This document shows, piece after piece, positions 16,085-24,560 of a stretch of DNA of 64,000 nucleotides (the first letter of the stretch is position 1; every line of letters begins with the position of its first letter). Below the pieces are notes generated by a model. It was not told the DNA's origin, searched no databases, and saw only the letters and a program-made list of their open reading frames with translations. Origin of the DNA: RGIG4097 sp964599875 (GTDB lineage Bacteria > Bacillota > Clostridia > Christensenellales > CAG-917). The DNA is taken from contig CAZRHE010000003.1 in assembly GCA_964599875.1 (NCBI GenBank), positions 1-64,000 of the forward strand, given 5' to 3'. A program made the position numbers and the translations under genes.

Positions 16085-17101
16085 TTATTGTGCGTTCGTG
16101 TAATGGCTTGCGTTAATATCGAGGAATTCGATGGTGATATTTGCCGCTGCGCCGGTTGCTGCAGTCGAGCAGTCAGAATCGGGACCACAAATGTAGATAA
16201 TCAAGTGGAGTTGTTGGATGCCTGCCGCACCGGTAGTTGCATAGTCGGTAGAAGTTGATGCATTTCTCAAAGGAATCCAGAGTTGAGCATCGCCGTTTGC
16301 ATACGTAACCTTGGAGCCTTCGTAGGTGACAGTTTTGTCTGCTATTTTTGCAGTAGGCATCGTAGGAGCCGTTACGGAATCAATTGCATCACCGGCAGTT
16401 TTGTTGCTATAAATATCGATTTCTTTATAATTGGTACCATCAGTCGAATAGAGCACGTGAATTGCCGCATTCATACCAAGGGAAGAGATTTCAGTCGTAA
16501 TATTATCAACGGAAATCAAGCAACCGAAATTGAGAACGTCGGGTTTACTTGCCGCTACGCCGAATACAACGTCCAAATAGTCGGTATTCTTAACTGCAGT
16601 TTCCCAAGAATCTTTAGAAATCGAATCACCAGAGCCGGATGCTTTGAGGATAGTACCATTTCTATCAAGACCAGTCGCTATTGCGGTAGTTGCTTGTGCA
16701 TCTTTCGCATAAGCAGTTTGAGTTGCCGCGGTGATTTTTGTGTTTTCAGCTTCATCATAAGTTACACCAGTGAAAGAATAAACTGCTTTCGTCATACTCT
16801 TAAGGTCCAAACCAGTGTTGATTTGAAGACCAAGACCATCGGTAGAACCAGTCCAAGTATCGCTACTTGCGGTATATTCGGTTTGGTCACTCGTGTATGC
16901 GCTCCAGTTTTGACCTTCTACCCATTTGTTGGTTTTGGATACACCAATAACCAAGTCGGATGCAGCAGCAACACTGAATTCAATGGTATCAACGTTTGCA
17001 GAACCGGTGTTCGTAAACCATGCGTAAGTTGCGGTCGAGAGGGATACTGCGAGGACGAGTACCATCACGATGGTTGCTACTATCAAACCTTTCTTTTTCA
17101 T
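16085..17101 (-). CDS. TasA/camelysin-like secreted protein, right copy
   Basis: A 338-aa secreted protein on the minus strand with the same signal peptide as the gene at 13856, including TYAWF. Its mature sequence differs (TNTGSANVDTIEFSVAAA at the start). The C-terminus LHLIIYICGPDSDC is a diverged form of the IWVEGTDxEC motif. It is rich in Thr, Ser, Ala and Asp. I saw no strong promoter facing this gene upstream of the inverted repeat; the best minus-strand match (TTACTC, 17 bp, AATAAT near 17500-17470) is weak and overlaps the divergent SipW promoter. It may be silent in this orientation. Codon use matches the left copy. Confidence 0.8.
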   Translation of the reverse strand: MKKKGLIVATIVMVLVLAVSLSTATYAWFTNTGSANVDTIEFSVAAASDLVIGVSKTNKWVEGQNWSAYTSDQTEYTASSDTWTGSTDGLGLQINTGLDLKSMTKAVYSFTGVTYDEAENTKITAATQTAYAKDAQATTAIATGLDRNGTILKASGSGDSISKDSWETAVKNTDYLDVVFGVAASKPDVLNFGCLISVDNITTEISSLGMNAAIHVLYSTDGTNYKEIDIYSNKTAGDAIDSVTAPTMPTAKIADKTVTYEGSKVTYANGDAQLWIPLRNASTSTDYATTGAAGIQQLHLIIYICGPDSDCSTAATGAAANITIEFLDINASHYTNAQ

Positions 17102-17387
17102 AATCTCTCCTTTTTTCATCAGCCGCCGACTTGCAGTGACTGAATGTATATTTTTATGTTTGATAATTCGTTGTTTTGTGGTGCCGTTCCTAATCGGGTG
17201 CGGGTGTCCCGCCATATCTTCAAACTTTCGTTTTGCGACGAGCCGTCTCTAGCAAAACGCACCACTGTCGCGTTTGCGGTGGAGCAAACATGCGACGTGC
17301 GTCGGCGCTCGATGCGCGCATCGACATTCGGCGCCGAGAGCGGTTGACCAGGAAAACGAAGTTTTATCGCGTCACCGCGAAACCCCC
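17022..17387 (-). repeat. 366-bp perfect inverted repeat, right copy (repeat B)
   Basis: Exact reverse complement of 13570-13935. Flanking sequence differs on both sides. Confidence 0.95.
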
Positions 17388-17459
17388 GTTTTTCATCACG
17401 GCGCAAGCGCGGGCGCGTGTGGGGGAGGAGAGGATTAAATCTTCGTTAAAATTTTGCTG

Positions 17460-17488
17460 TTGACACAGTTAATTATTAGTTATATAAT
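17460..17488 (+). promoter_or_regulatory. Consensus promoter of the sipW operon
   Basis: TTGACA (17460-17465), a 17-bp spacer and TATAAT (17483-17488), both boxes at consensus. The leader of about 180 nt has two copies of an AGGGCAATA(A/G)GCAT motif (near 17559 and 17631) and a CGCGCCGTTACGGCG hairpin. I could not match it to a known riboswitch. Confidence 0.88.
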
Positions 17489-17676
17489 AACTATGAGTAA
17501 GTGGGGGAATTCTCGCTTGCTCGAAGGTTCGGTCGCCGAAGCGGGTCATCCGTGTTAGGGCAATAAGCATATAGGCGGTCGACAAAATACTCGCTTGCAG
17601 AGGACGTAGCGCGCCGTTACGGCGTGTGGAAAGGGCAATAGGCATTTGTTTTCGGCAGGAAAGGAAAAGGGATATC

Positions 17677-18603
17677 ATGTCCAATTTGTTTGCAAAAAGG
17701 GAGAAGAAGGAACTTACTCCCACTCAAAAGAAGGTCAAAGAAGTTTTGGGGTGGGTTGTCAGCGTTATTTGCGTGATAATCATCCTTGCGGCTTTGGCGA
17801 TTTCGGTGCTCACAATCACTCGTACGACGAGCGATACCAACGTGGCGCATATCGGCAAGTCTACTTTCAACTCCGTCGTTACGGATTCAATGGAGCCTAC
17901 GATTAAGAAAGGCGAACTCATCATCGCGAAACTCTACAACGACGAAACCGACCGCGCCAATCTCAAAGTCGGTCAGACTATCGTGTACAAGGACCTCGTA
18001 TACAACGCGGCGGCAGGCGGAAATATCACCATAATAGAGGTGCATAGAATCGACGCTTTGAACTCGAATACCTGCCACGTCGTAGGCGATAATCCCGTCA
18101 CGGGCGCAAAGGGCGACACCGTAAATTACACCGATATAGTCGCGACTTGGGGCACTCCCGCCTCTCAAAACGAGGACGGCACTTTCAACGTCACCGAAGA
18201 CACCGAAGGCAAATCCCTCGGTCAACTGGGCACTTTCGTCAACTGGCTGCAAGAGGATCGCACCAATTATTTCTGCGTCATCGTTTTGCCGCTCATTCTG
18301 CTTTTCGTCATCTACGGATTCATCCTTATCCGTTCTCTCATTTTGGCGAAACTCAACAAAGAGAATAGCAATAAGGTCAGCGTGGACGAACTCTCCGAAG
18401 AGGAGAAGAAACGCCTTGCGGAAGAATTGCTCGCATCTCTTAATAAGCCCGAGCAAGTAGGCGGCGAAGCGGAAATCGTAGAAACGGATTCGTCCGAAAA
18501 TCCTGAAATCGAGGAAAATAATTCCGAAATCGCGGAGCCCGCAGTCGAGGAAGAAAACACCGAAATTTTGGAAACCGAAGGGGAGGAAGGCGGACAAGAA
18601 TAA
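17677..18603 (+). CDS. Signal peptidase I, SipW type (first copy)
   Basis: A membrane-bound S26B-type signal peptidase of 308 aa, likely to process the TYAWF substrates encoded next to it. After a basic N-terminus there is one transmembrane helix (about residues 25-50). The catalytic serine lies in TDSMEPTIKKGE (about 69-80). EVHRI (about 122-126) supplies the His that replaces Lys in SipW/ER-type enzymes. A second transmembrane helix is at about 205-228, and an acidic Glu-rich tail follows. The ATG at 17677 follows GGAAAAGG; upstream codons in the leader are less likely. It is 39 nt before the AAA+ gene, so the two are probably one operon. Confidence 0.9.
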   Translation: MSNLFAKREKKELTPTQKKVKEVLGWVVSVICVIIILAALAISVLTITRTTSDTNVAHIGKSTFNSVVTDSMEPTIKKGELIIAKLYNDETDRANLKVGQTIVYKDLVYNAAAGGNITIIEVHRIDALNSNTCHVVGDNPVTGAKGDTVNYTDIVATWGTPASQNEDGTFNVTEDTEGKSLGQLGTFVNWLQEDRTNYFCVIVLPLILLFVIYGFILIRSLILAKLNKENSNKVSVDELSEEEKKRLAEELLASLNKPEQVGGEAEIVETDSSENPEIEENNSEIAEPAVEEENTEILETEGEEGGQE

Positions 18604-18642
18604 CGCACCGTCGCGTGCGTATTTTGCGCGTAGCGCAAGTCC

Positions 18643-20172
18643 GTGAAAATTATGAATATTAGTCTTGTTTTCAAGTTTTTGAGAGCGTTCCTCGGAGCGT
18701 TCTACGTCAACGGCATCGGCTCGATCTTTTGGGGCTTTTTGCATATCTTTTACAACGACGGTTACTCCGAGGCGTTCAAGAATTACACCGACCAATTCGG
18801 CGCGGGCGAATGGGCTGTCGCCGTCATCTTCATCATCCTCATCGTCGTGGCAATCGTCGCTATCGTGGGGCTGATAGTTTTCGGCATAATCAAACTCGTT
18901 CGTATCAATAAGAACGTCGTCCTGCCTCAAGACCTCGTCGAAGAGTGCGCGAACCTCAAAAAACAAATCATCAAAATGTCCGCCGAAAAGGATAGAATCC
19001 TCGGTATGAAGGTCAGCGATATCGGCAACTACGACGGCGAAGAGGGCGAAGAAAGCAAAGAGCCCGGCGCGGAAGAGGCGGTCAAAGCAGGGGAGTCGCG
19101 TTTCTACAAACTCACCGAAATCGACCAAATCTACGAGAACTACGTTCCGCCCGTATACGACGACGAAATTACGTTGCCCGAACTTTGCGACAGATTTAGA
19201 AACTTCGCGTGCTCGCGTATGCGCCTTTTCTATAATCCGCGCATAATACGTCTTTTCATCGCGGGTATGTCCACCTCTCGTTTGATGATTTTGCAAGGTA
19301 TATCCGGTACCGGTAAAACCTCGCTGCCGCACGCTATGGGTATCTTCCTCAACAACCCCGCAACGATAGCGTCCGTCCAGCCGTCCTGGCGTGACCGTAC
19401 CGAACTTTTCGGCTACTTCAACGAATTTACAAAACGATTCAACGAAACCGAAGTCCTCAAAAAAATGTACGAGGCAACTTGGAATAAAAATATCTACCTC
19501 ACCGTCCTCGACGAAATGAACATAGCGCGTGTTGAGTACTATTTCGCGGAAATGTTGTCAATTCTCGAAATGCCCTCCCGCGACGAATGGATCGTCGACC
19601 TCGTTCCCTCCGGCTGGCCTAACGACCCGAAACATATCGAAAAAGGCCGTTTCAAACTTCCCGAAAATATGTGGTTCATCGGCACCGCGAACAACGACGA
19701 CTCGACCTTCGCTATCTCGGATAAGGTTTACGACCGTGCAATGCCTATCAACATTAACTCGAAAGGCGTCGCGTTCGACGCACCTTACGCCGAATCCATC
19801 TATATCAGTTACGAACACCTCGAAAGCATGTTCAAGGACGCTATGGTCGAACACAAGGTTTCGCAAGAAAACCTCGACAAAATCGACCAACTCGACGACT
19901 ACGTCATCAAACACTTCAGACTTGCATTCGGCAACCGTATCGTCAAGCAACTTAAGGAATTCGTTCCCGCATACGTCGCTTGCGGCGGCACCGAACTCGA
20001 CGGCCTCGACTACGTCCTCTGTAACAAGATACTCCGTAAGTTCGAGTCCCTCAACTTGTCCTACATTCGTGACGAAATCGACGGCCTTATCCTTTACTTG
20101 TCCGATCAATTCGGGGAAGACTCGATGGAAGAGTGCAAGGAGTATTTGCAACGCCTGAAGAAACTCTTTTAA
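18643..20172 (+). CDS. Membrane-anchored McrB-like AAA+ ATPase
   Basis: A 509-aa protein. Two hydrophobic segments near the N-terminus (about residues 8-32 and 60-86) precede a short coiled coil (about 95-120) and an AAA+ module. Walker A GISGTGKTSLPHAM is near residues 218-231, Walker B TVLDEMNIARVEYYF near 286-300, and the sensor region FIGTANNDDSTFAISDKVYDRA near 345-366. LDEMN and the SDKVxDRA arrangement are typical of McrB-type GTPase/ATPases (AAA_5). Ordinary McrB has a DNA-binding N-terminus, whereas this one has membrane helices. It lies between a SipW-type peptidase and a DUF2357-like gene. The start is GTG 18643 or ATG 18652, and neither has a clear ribosome binding site. Confidence 0.82.
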   Translation: MKIMNISLVFKFLRAFLGAFYVNGIGSIFWGFLHIFYNDGYSEAFKNYTDQFGAGEWAVAVIFIILIVVAIVAIVGLIVFGIIKLVRINKNVVLPQDLVEECANLKKQIIKMSAEKDRILGMKVSDIGNYDGEEGEESKEPGAEEAVKAGESRFYKLTEIDQIYENYVPPVYDDEITLPELCDRFRNFACSRMRLFYNPRIIRLFIAGMSTSRLMILQGISGTGKTSLPHAMGIFLNNPATIASVQPSWRDRTELFGYFNEFTKRFNETEVLKKMYEATWNKNIYLTVLDEMNIARVEYYFAEMLSILEMPSRDEWIVDLVPSGWPNDPKHIEKGRFKLPENMWFIGTANNDDSTFAISDKVYDRAMPININSKGVAFDAPYAESIYISYEHLESMFKDAMVEHKVSQENLDKIDQLDDYVIKHFRLAFGNRIVKQLKEFVPAYVACGGTELDGLDYVLCNKILRKFESLNLSYIRDEIDGLILYLSDQFGEDSMEECKEYLQRLKKLF

Positions 20173-20249
20173 ACGGTACTATTTGGTGTCTGACTTTGTC
20201 AGGCTTACGGATGCCCGTTTCTTACGCATCGATGCCGTCTGCGATTTTT

Positions 20250-20398
20250 TGCGAAATCGCCCTGACGGCACTTGCGACGAAACTCTCTACCGCACGAAAA
20301 TTTTTTGCTACAACTCTTGCCGAGTCTGTAACTCCAGTCGGTATTCCGCAAAATTTTCGTTTGGTGAAATGAGGGCGGGACACCCGCACCTGATTCGG
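20250..20398 (+). repeat. Dispersed repeat C, copy 1
   Basis: Similar to the reverse complement of 58188-58330. Shared blocks in order: CTTGC(G/A)ACGAAACT, CGAAAATTTTTTGCT, GTATTCCGCAAAATTTTCG, and GGGCGGGACACCC(G/A)CACC. CGAAAATTTTTTGC and GCAAAATTTTCG are inverted with respect to each other, so the element can fold into a hairpin. No coding capacity is supported. Confidence 0.75.
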
Positions 20399-20399
20399 A

Positions 20400-20630
20400 G
20401 CGTGATATACAAGCACTCACTCGTTCAAGGACGGAACACGAGGCGCGACGCGCCGAGAACTTCGAGTGTTGAGCGAAGTCGTATAAGTACAAGCGACTGC
20501 GTGCATTGGGTTCGCATAGCGGGCACGCACAAAGTGCAGTGACATAACGAGGAACGTTGCCTAACGCGAAACCGAGTGTGTCCCCGTGCGCAAGCACCCG
20601 TCGTGGGACCCTTTAGGGGGAACGGCGGTG
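20400..20630 (-). repeat. Dispersed intergenic repeat A, copy 2
   Basis: The reverse complement is similar to 1-240. It joins repeat C directly, giving a composite noncoding region of about 560 bp between the AAA+ gene and the DUF2357-like gene. Between 20631 and 20738 I see only the palindrome TTATCGCTTTAGCGATAA (20712-20730) just upstream of the next start codon. Confidence 0.7.
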
Positions 20631-20738
20631 GGGGAAACACGTGAGGAAAGGGGAAACATAAATCAAGTGAAAGCACTACACTGTGCTTCTAATAACAAAG
20701 AATAATAATAACTTATCGCTTTAGCGATAAAGAGAACT

Positions 20739-23564
20739 ATGTCCGATAACAAATTGACCAAAGACGTTTATCTGCAGTATGCAAAGAAAATCGTATCCGT
20801 GCTTTACGGGGACGACTTCTTTAACCAGTATAAAAAAAGAGTAGAGGAAGGCTACTCCGATTTCAAGTTGGTCAAAAAACGCCTCATTCAAGATATATCC
20901 GTCGACTGGATTTCCACTATCGAAGACGTCCTTCCAAACCTCGACGCTATCGTGCGTAATCCGCGTAGGTTTATCGTGCAAGAAGAGGATATCGTTGATA
21001 TTTCGCTTGCGAAGGCTATCTCGACGGAATCCGTCAAGCACCTCGCACAACATACGAATATGATTTCAAAGGTGGACGAGGACGGCACGGTTACGCCGAA
21101 TAGAATCCTCAATATCACCAAAGAAGAATCCTTTGAAATTTACGAAAACCGTTTCATTTTCACCCTGCTTTTGAAACTCAAAGACTTCGTGCAAATGCGT
21201 TACGACAAAATCAAGAAGGCGTCCGCAACACAAGACGTCCTTCAACTCAACGTGGACAGCAAATTCAATTTGCCCTCCAAGAAGGTGACCTATCGCACCG
21301 AATACATGGCGCAACTCAGTTTCGACGAAATCATGAGAATGGATCCCGAAACCCTCGAAAAAATCGAAAGAGTCGCCAAAATCGATAGAATTATCACAGA
21401 CTTTTTGAGTTCGTCGTTTGCAAAATCGATGAGAAATTCCGCGCCCGTCCGTCCTCCTATCACTCGTACCAACGTCATTTTGAAAGAACCTAACTTCAAA
21501 AAAGCGTTGACGCTGTGGCAATTTATCGAAACTTATCAGGCTACGGGCGGTTTTTCAACCTCCGACGATATCGAGGACTACAAAATCGAGGACGAATCCC
21601 AACAAGAACTTCGTCAAATGGTCACTCTCAACACTATGCTTTTCGAGAGTCTTTACGACCAGCACGAAACGGATATGGACCTCGACGACGCGCAATTTAC
21701 CGACCTTTTGAGGGTAGGCGACCTCGATTTTGGCAAGGACGAAATTCAGCACGACGAATACTCTCAAAAACTCGACGAAGAGGATAAGACGGAGGATAGC
21801 GATAAGCAGGAAGAAGTTTCTCAAACCGAATCCGAAGAGCAGAAAGAGCAAGAGCAGGAAACTCCGCCCGAAGAAGTCGAAGTCGAAAAAGAAGTCATAG
21901 AAGAACAGGAAGTAGAGGTCGATAAGGACGTCGAAGTCGAAGCTCCGCCAAAGGAAGAACCCGACGACGAAGAGCCCGACGCGGATCAATTCGACCAAAA
22001 TCTGTTCGACGTGCGCAAACTCTATAAGCGTCCCGAAGACGACAAACTCCGTCAGGAAGAAGTCGCGAAGATTAAGGACGCAATCGACCGCTGTCTTGTC
22101 GCGTATCGCAAAATCAAGCAAGAAGAACTCGACGAGAGAGATCGCGAAGAGAATGCGAAACGCAGAAAAGAAGAACTCGAAAAACGCGCGGAAGCGTTCC
22201 GTGCAAGAAAAGCGGATCTCGGATATGCGGACGGTCAAGTTTATCTCGGAACGGATGCGTTCGGAGAATCCGCCGTCGTTTCCAAGAACGAAGAGTTCAA
22301 GAAAGCGCATAAGGAATTGTTCGCAAATCGCAACGAAAGGCTCGATCTCGGCGATAAAGACCTCGAAAACATCCGCAAGAGTATCGAGGCTATGGAGCAA
22401 GAACGCGCCAAAGACGAAGAACGACGCAATCGAATTGCGTTTGCAGGGGATAACGAAGAGAGAGAAACCGACGAAAGCGAAATTCCCGTCGTCGATCTCG
22501 ATGCGCAACTCAAAGCAAAAGAAGAACTCGATCGCAAAAACGCAGTGCGTCTTCAAGGTGAACGCAATCTCCTTTCTGGCGGCGGAAACACCGAAATCGG
22601 ATTCGTCGACAAGAGAGAGAAGAAAGAGGAAAAGGAAATCAAGCCCGTCAAGACTACGCTTAAGCCTACGTCGAGTACGGTCAAACGCCAGCGCGTAATC
22701 CTTCCCGTAGACGAAAATAAAGTGCAAGTCGGCGACGCTCCCGTCGGATTCGGCGACGGAATAAGCGGCACGTTCGGCGAGCAAAAAGCAAATCTCGGCG
22801 ACCTGACAAAGGTCGATAAACCCGTAAGAAAGAGAAAGAAAGCGGAAGAAACTCCCGTGGAAACACCGGCGGAAACTCTAGTAGTCGCCGAAACGCCCGC
22901 AACCGAAGAAACCTCGGTCAAACCGAAGATTAGAAAATCCGAACCCAGAGATCCGTGGGCACTCTCGCCTACCACCCTCAACCAGCGTTACGACGTTGCA
23001 AGCGGAAAAGTACGCAACTTCGAAGCGGTCGACGAAAACAAGGTCAAAGTTGGCAAGGCGCCCGTAAAACACGCGGATGCGGGGGATCTTCTCGACGATA
23101 CTTTCGAAGACCAAAGAGCAAATCTCGGCAACTTTGAAAAGAAAGCGGATAAACCCGTAGAAGAATCGGTGACGCCGCCCGTCGAAGAAAAGAAAACCGA
23201 AGAGAAAAAACCCGCGAAGAAGAGAACGAGAAAACCCAAAGAAACGCAAGAGGTCAAGACGGAAACTCCTGTGGAAACAGTGGCGGAAACTCCTGTGGAA
23301 ACGCCCGCAGAAACCGCGGTCAAACCGAAAATTAGAAAATCCGAACCCAGAGATCCGTGGGCACTCTCGCCGACAACTCTCAATCAGCGTTACGACGTCG
23401 CAAGCGGAAAAGTACGCAATTTCGACCCCGTTGACGAAAACAAGGTCAAAGTTGGCAAAGCGCCCGTCAAGAACGCGGACGCAGGGGACCTTCTCGACGA
23501 CACTTTCGAGGACCAAAAAGCAAATCTCGGCATAAAGAAGAAAAAGCCGCAAGACGAAGAATAA
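20739..23564 (+). CDS. DUF2357-like protein with acidic middle and C-terminal repeats
   Basis: A 941-aa protein. Residues about 1-290 form the only clearly folded part. SFEIYENRFIFTLLLKLKDF (about 130-150) resembles the ENRF motif of DUF2357, the domain found in McrC-type partners of McrB. I see no PD-(D/E)xK nuclease motif afterwards. Residues about 340-640 are Glu/Lys-rich and probably coiled or disordered. The C-terminus carries two near-identical units of about 70 aa (residues about 727-800 and 858-932, containing KIRKSEPRDPWALSPTTLNQ and VDENKVKVGKAPV) and a shorter related unit before them (about 660-690). There is no signal peptide or membrane helix. RBS AAGAG. The second SipW-type gene follows after 3 nt, which suggests coupling. 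Confidence 0.7.
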   Translation: MSDNKLTKDVYLQYAKKIVSVLYGDDFFNQYKKRVEEGYSDFKLVKKRLIQDISVDWISTIEDVLPNLDAIVRNPRRFIVQEEDIVDISLAKAISTESVKHLAQHTNMISKVDEDGTVTPNRILNITKEESFEIYENRFIFTLLLKLKDFVQMRYDKIKKASATQDVLQLNVDSKFNLPSKKVTYRTEYMAQLSFDEIMRMDPETLEKIERVAKIDRIITDFLSSSFAKSMRNSAPVRPPITRTNVILKEPNFKKALTLWQFIETYQATGGFSTSDDIEDYKIEDESQQELRQMVTLNTMLFESLYDQHETDMDLDDAQFTDLLRVGDLDFGKDEIQHDEYSQKLDEEDKTEDSDKQEEVSQTESEEQKEQEQETPPEEVEVEKEVIEEQEVEVDKDVEVEAPPKEEPDDEEPDADQFDQNLFDVRKLYKRPEDDKLRQEEVAKIKDAIDRCLVAYRKIKQEELDERDREENAKRRKEELEKRAEAFRARKADLGYADGQVYLGTDAFGESAVVSKNEEFKKAHKELFANRNERLDLGDKDLENIRKSIEAMEQERAKDEERRNRIAFAGDNEERETDESEIPVVDLDAQLKAKEELDRKNAVRLQGERNLLSGGGNTEIGFVDKREKKEEKEIKPVKTTLKPTSSTVKRQRVILPVDENKVQVGDAPVGFGDGISGTFGEQKANLGDLTKVDKPVRKRKKAEETPVETPAETLVVAETPATEETSVKPKIRKSEPRDPWALSPTTLNQRYDVASGKVRNFEAVDENKVKVGKAPVKHADAGDLLDDTFEDQRANLGNFEKKADKPVEESVTPPVEEKKTEEKKPAKKRTRKPKETQEVKTETPVETVAETPVETPAETAVKPKIRKSEPRDPWALSPTTLNQRYDVASGKVRNFDPVDENKVKVGKAPVKNADAGDLLDDTFEDQKANLGIKKKKPQDEE

Positions 23565-23567
23565 TAG

Positions 23568-24398
23568 ATGTCACCCGAAGCCAAAACGAAGATAAAAAAA
23601 ATATATAATATTTTTTCCACGGTCGTGATAGCCGTGGTTTTCGTTTTCTTCGTATTCGTGATAATCTTCTCCATGGTGCAGAAAAATCAAGGGAAAGACG
23701 TCAAAATTTTCGGGCATTACATGTACACCATTTTGACTGACAGCATGGTGCCCACACTCAATCCTTCCGACGTCATTTGGAGCAAGGCGGCAACCGAAGC
23801 GGATATCGTCGAGGGTGCGATAATCACGTTCGTAGTCCCCGAGGGCAACGGCGGAATTTCGGGAATGAACGACACGCATAGAATAGTCGAAGTGGAGAGG
23901 GACGAAAACGGAAATATAACCGCAATTTACACAAAGGGCGACAACGCGTCTTCGCGCGACCCTTGGACACTCACCGTCGGCGACGTAAAGGCGGTTATGA
24001 GCAAAAAACTCGTCGTTATAAGCGCACTCGTCGGATTTATATCCGAATATCGTTTCCTTGCCTACGTAGTGCTTATCGTCCTGCCTTTGAGCGCGATTGC
24101 TATTGCATACGCAATAGGTTTCATCAACGAAAAGGTCAAGGAAAAGAGGGAAGAAGAGAAAAAGAATATCGGGATAGAGGATTTGACCGACGAAGAAAAG
24201 AAAAAGATGCTCGAAGATTATCTTGCCGGAATGAGTGACGATGCGGCAGTAGACGGAGAAAAAGAAGATAATAACGGAGAAGAAAGCGATATAAAGGAAG
24301 AAAACCCCGTTAGAAATCCTGAAAACGAAGAAGAACAAGAAAAAACGGACGCAGATGAAATTTCCGTCAGCAAAACGGGCGACGAAAACGCGGATTGA
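23568..24398 (+). CDS. Signal peptidase I, SipW type (second copy)
   Basis: A 276-aa membrane peptidase. The N-terminal transmembrane helix spans about residues 15-40. The catalytic serine is in TDSMVPTLNPSD (about 57-68) and the SipW-type histidine in NDTHRIVEV (about 102-110). YTKGDNASSRDPW matches the conserved box near the domain end, and a second transmembrane helix lies around 155-190. The tail is acidic (Glu/Asp-rich), as in the first copy, but the two enzymes are clearly different in sequence, so a recent duplication is unlikely. Two processing enzymes in one locus may mean two substrate classes. It closes the locus before a terminator. Confidence 0.9.
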   Translation: MSPEAKTKIKKIYNIFSTVVIAVVFVFFVFVIIFSMVQKNQGKDVKIFGHYMYTILTDSMVPTLNPSDVIWSKAATEADIVEGAIITFVVPEGNGGISGMNDTHRIVEVERDENGNITAIYTKGDNASSRDPWTLTVGDVKAVMSKKLVVISALVGFISEYRFLAYVVLIVLPLSAIAIAYAIGFINEKVKEKREEEKKNIGIEDLTDEEKKKMLEDYLAGMSDDAAVDGEKEDNNGEESDIKEENPVRNPENEEEQEKTDADEISVSKTGDENAD

Positions 24399-24434
24399 AC
24401 CTCGAAATAAAATATTGAAAATATTTTCAAATTT

Positions 24435-24459
24435 ACGCACTCTAACGGGTGCGTTTTTA
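24435..24459 (+). terminator. Terminator at the end of the SipW/TasA-like locus
   Basis: ACGCACTC/GGGTGCGT stem with a 4-nt loop, then TTTTTATT. Confidence 0.85.
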
Positions 24460-24498
24460 TTATCACGTCGGCGGGCGTCAATTTGTGCGTTATCGCTC

Positions 24499-24527
24499 TT
24501 GCGTTTTCGGCAATACTATGTTAAAAT
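24499..24527 (+). promoter_or_regulatory. Promoter of the comM-glyA operon
   Basis: TTGCGT (24499-24504), a 17-bp spacer and TAAAAT (24522-24527). It is the only good promoter seen ahead of ten closely packed genes. Confidence 0.75.
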
Positions 24528-24560
24528 AAATTACTAATATATATTAATATGGAGTTTGCT

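Noticed and set aside
17489..17676. Cyclic-di-GMP riboswitch in the leader of the first sipW gene
   Set aside because: AGGGCAATA and a nearby GCAG looked suggestive, but the conserved GEMM core and receptor could not be aligned.
17887..19332. 481-codon open frame on the minus strand across sipW and the AAA+ gene
   Set aside because: It spans two genes with intact catalytic motifs on the other strand and has no recognisable protein features.
18643..23564. Standard type IV McrBC restriction system
   Set aside because: The ATPase is McrB-like and the partner resembles DUF2357, but no nuclease motif is visible and the ATPase has membrane helices. I keep this only as an alternative explanation.
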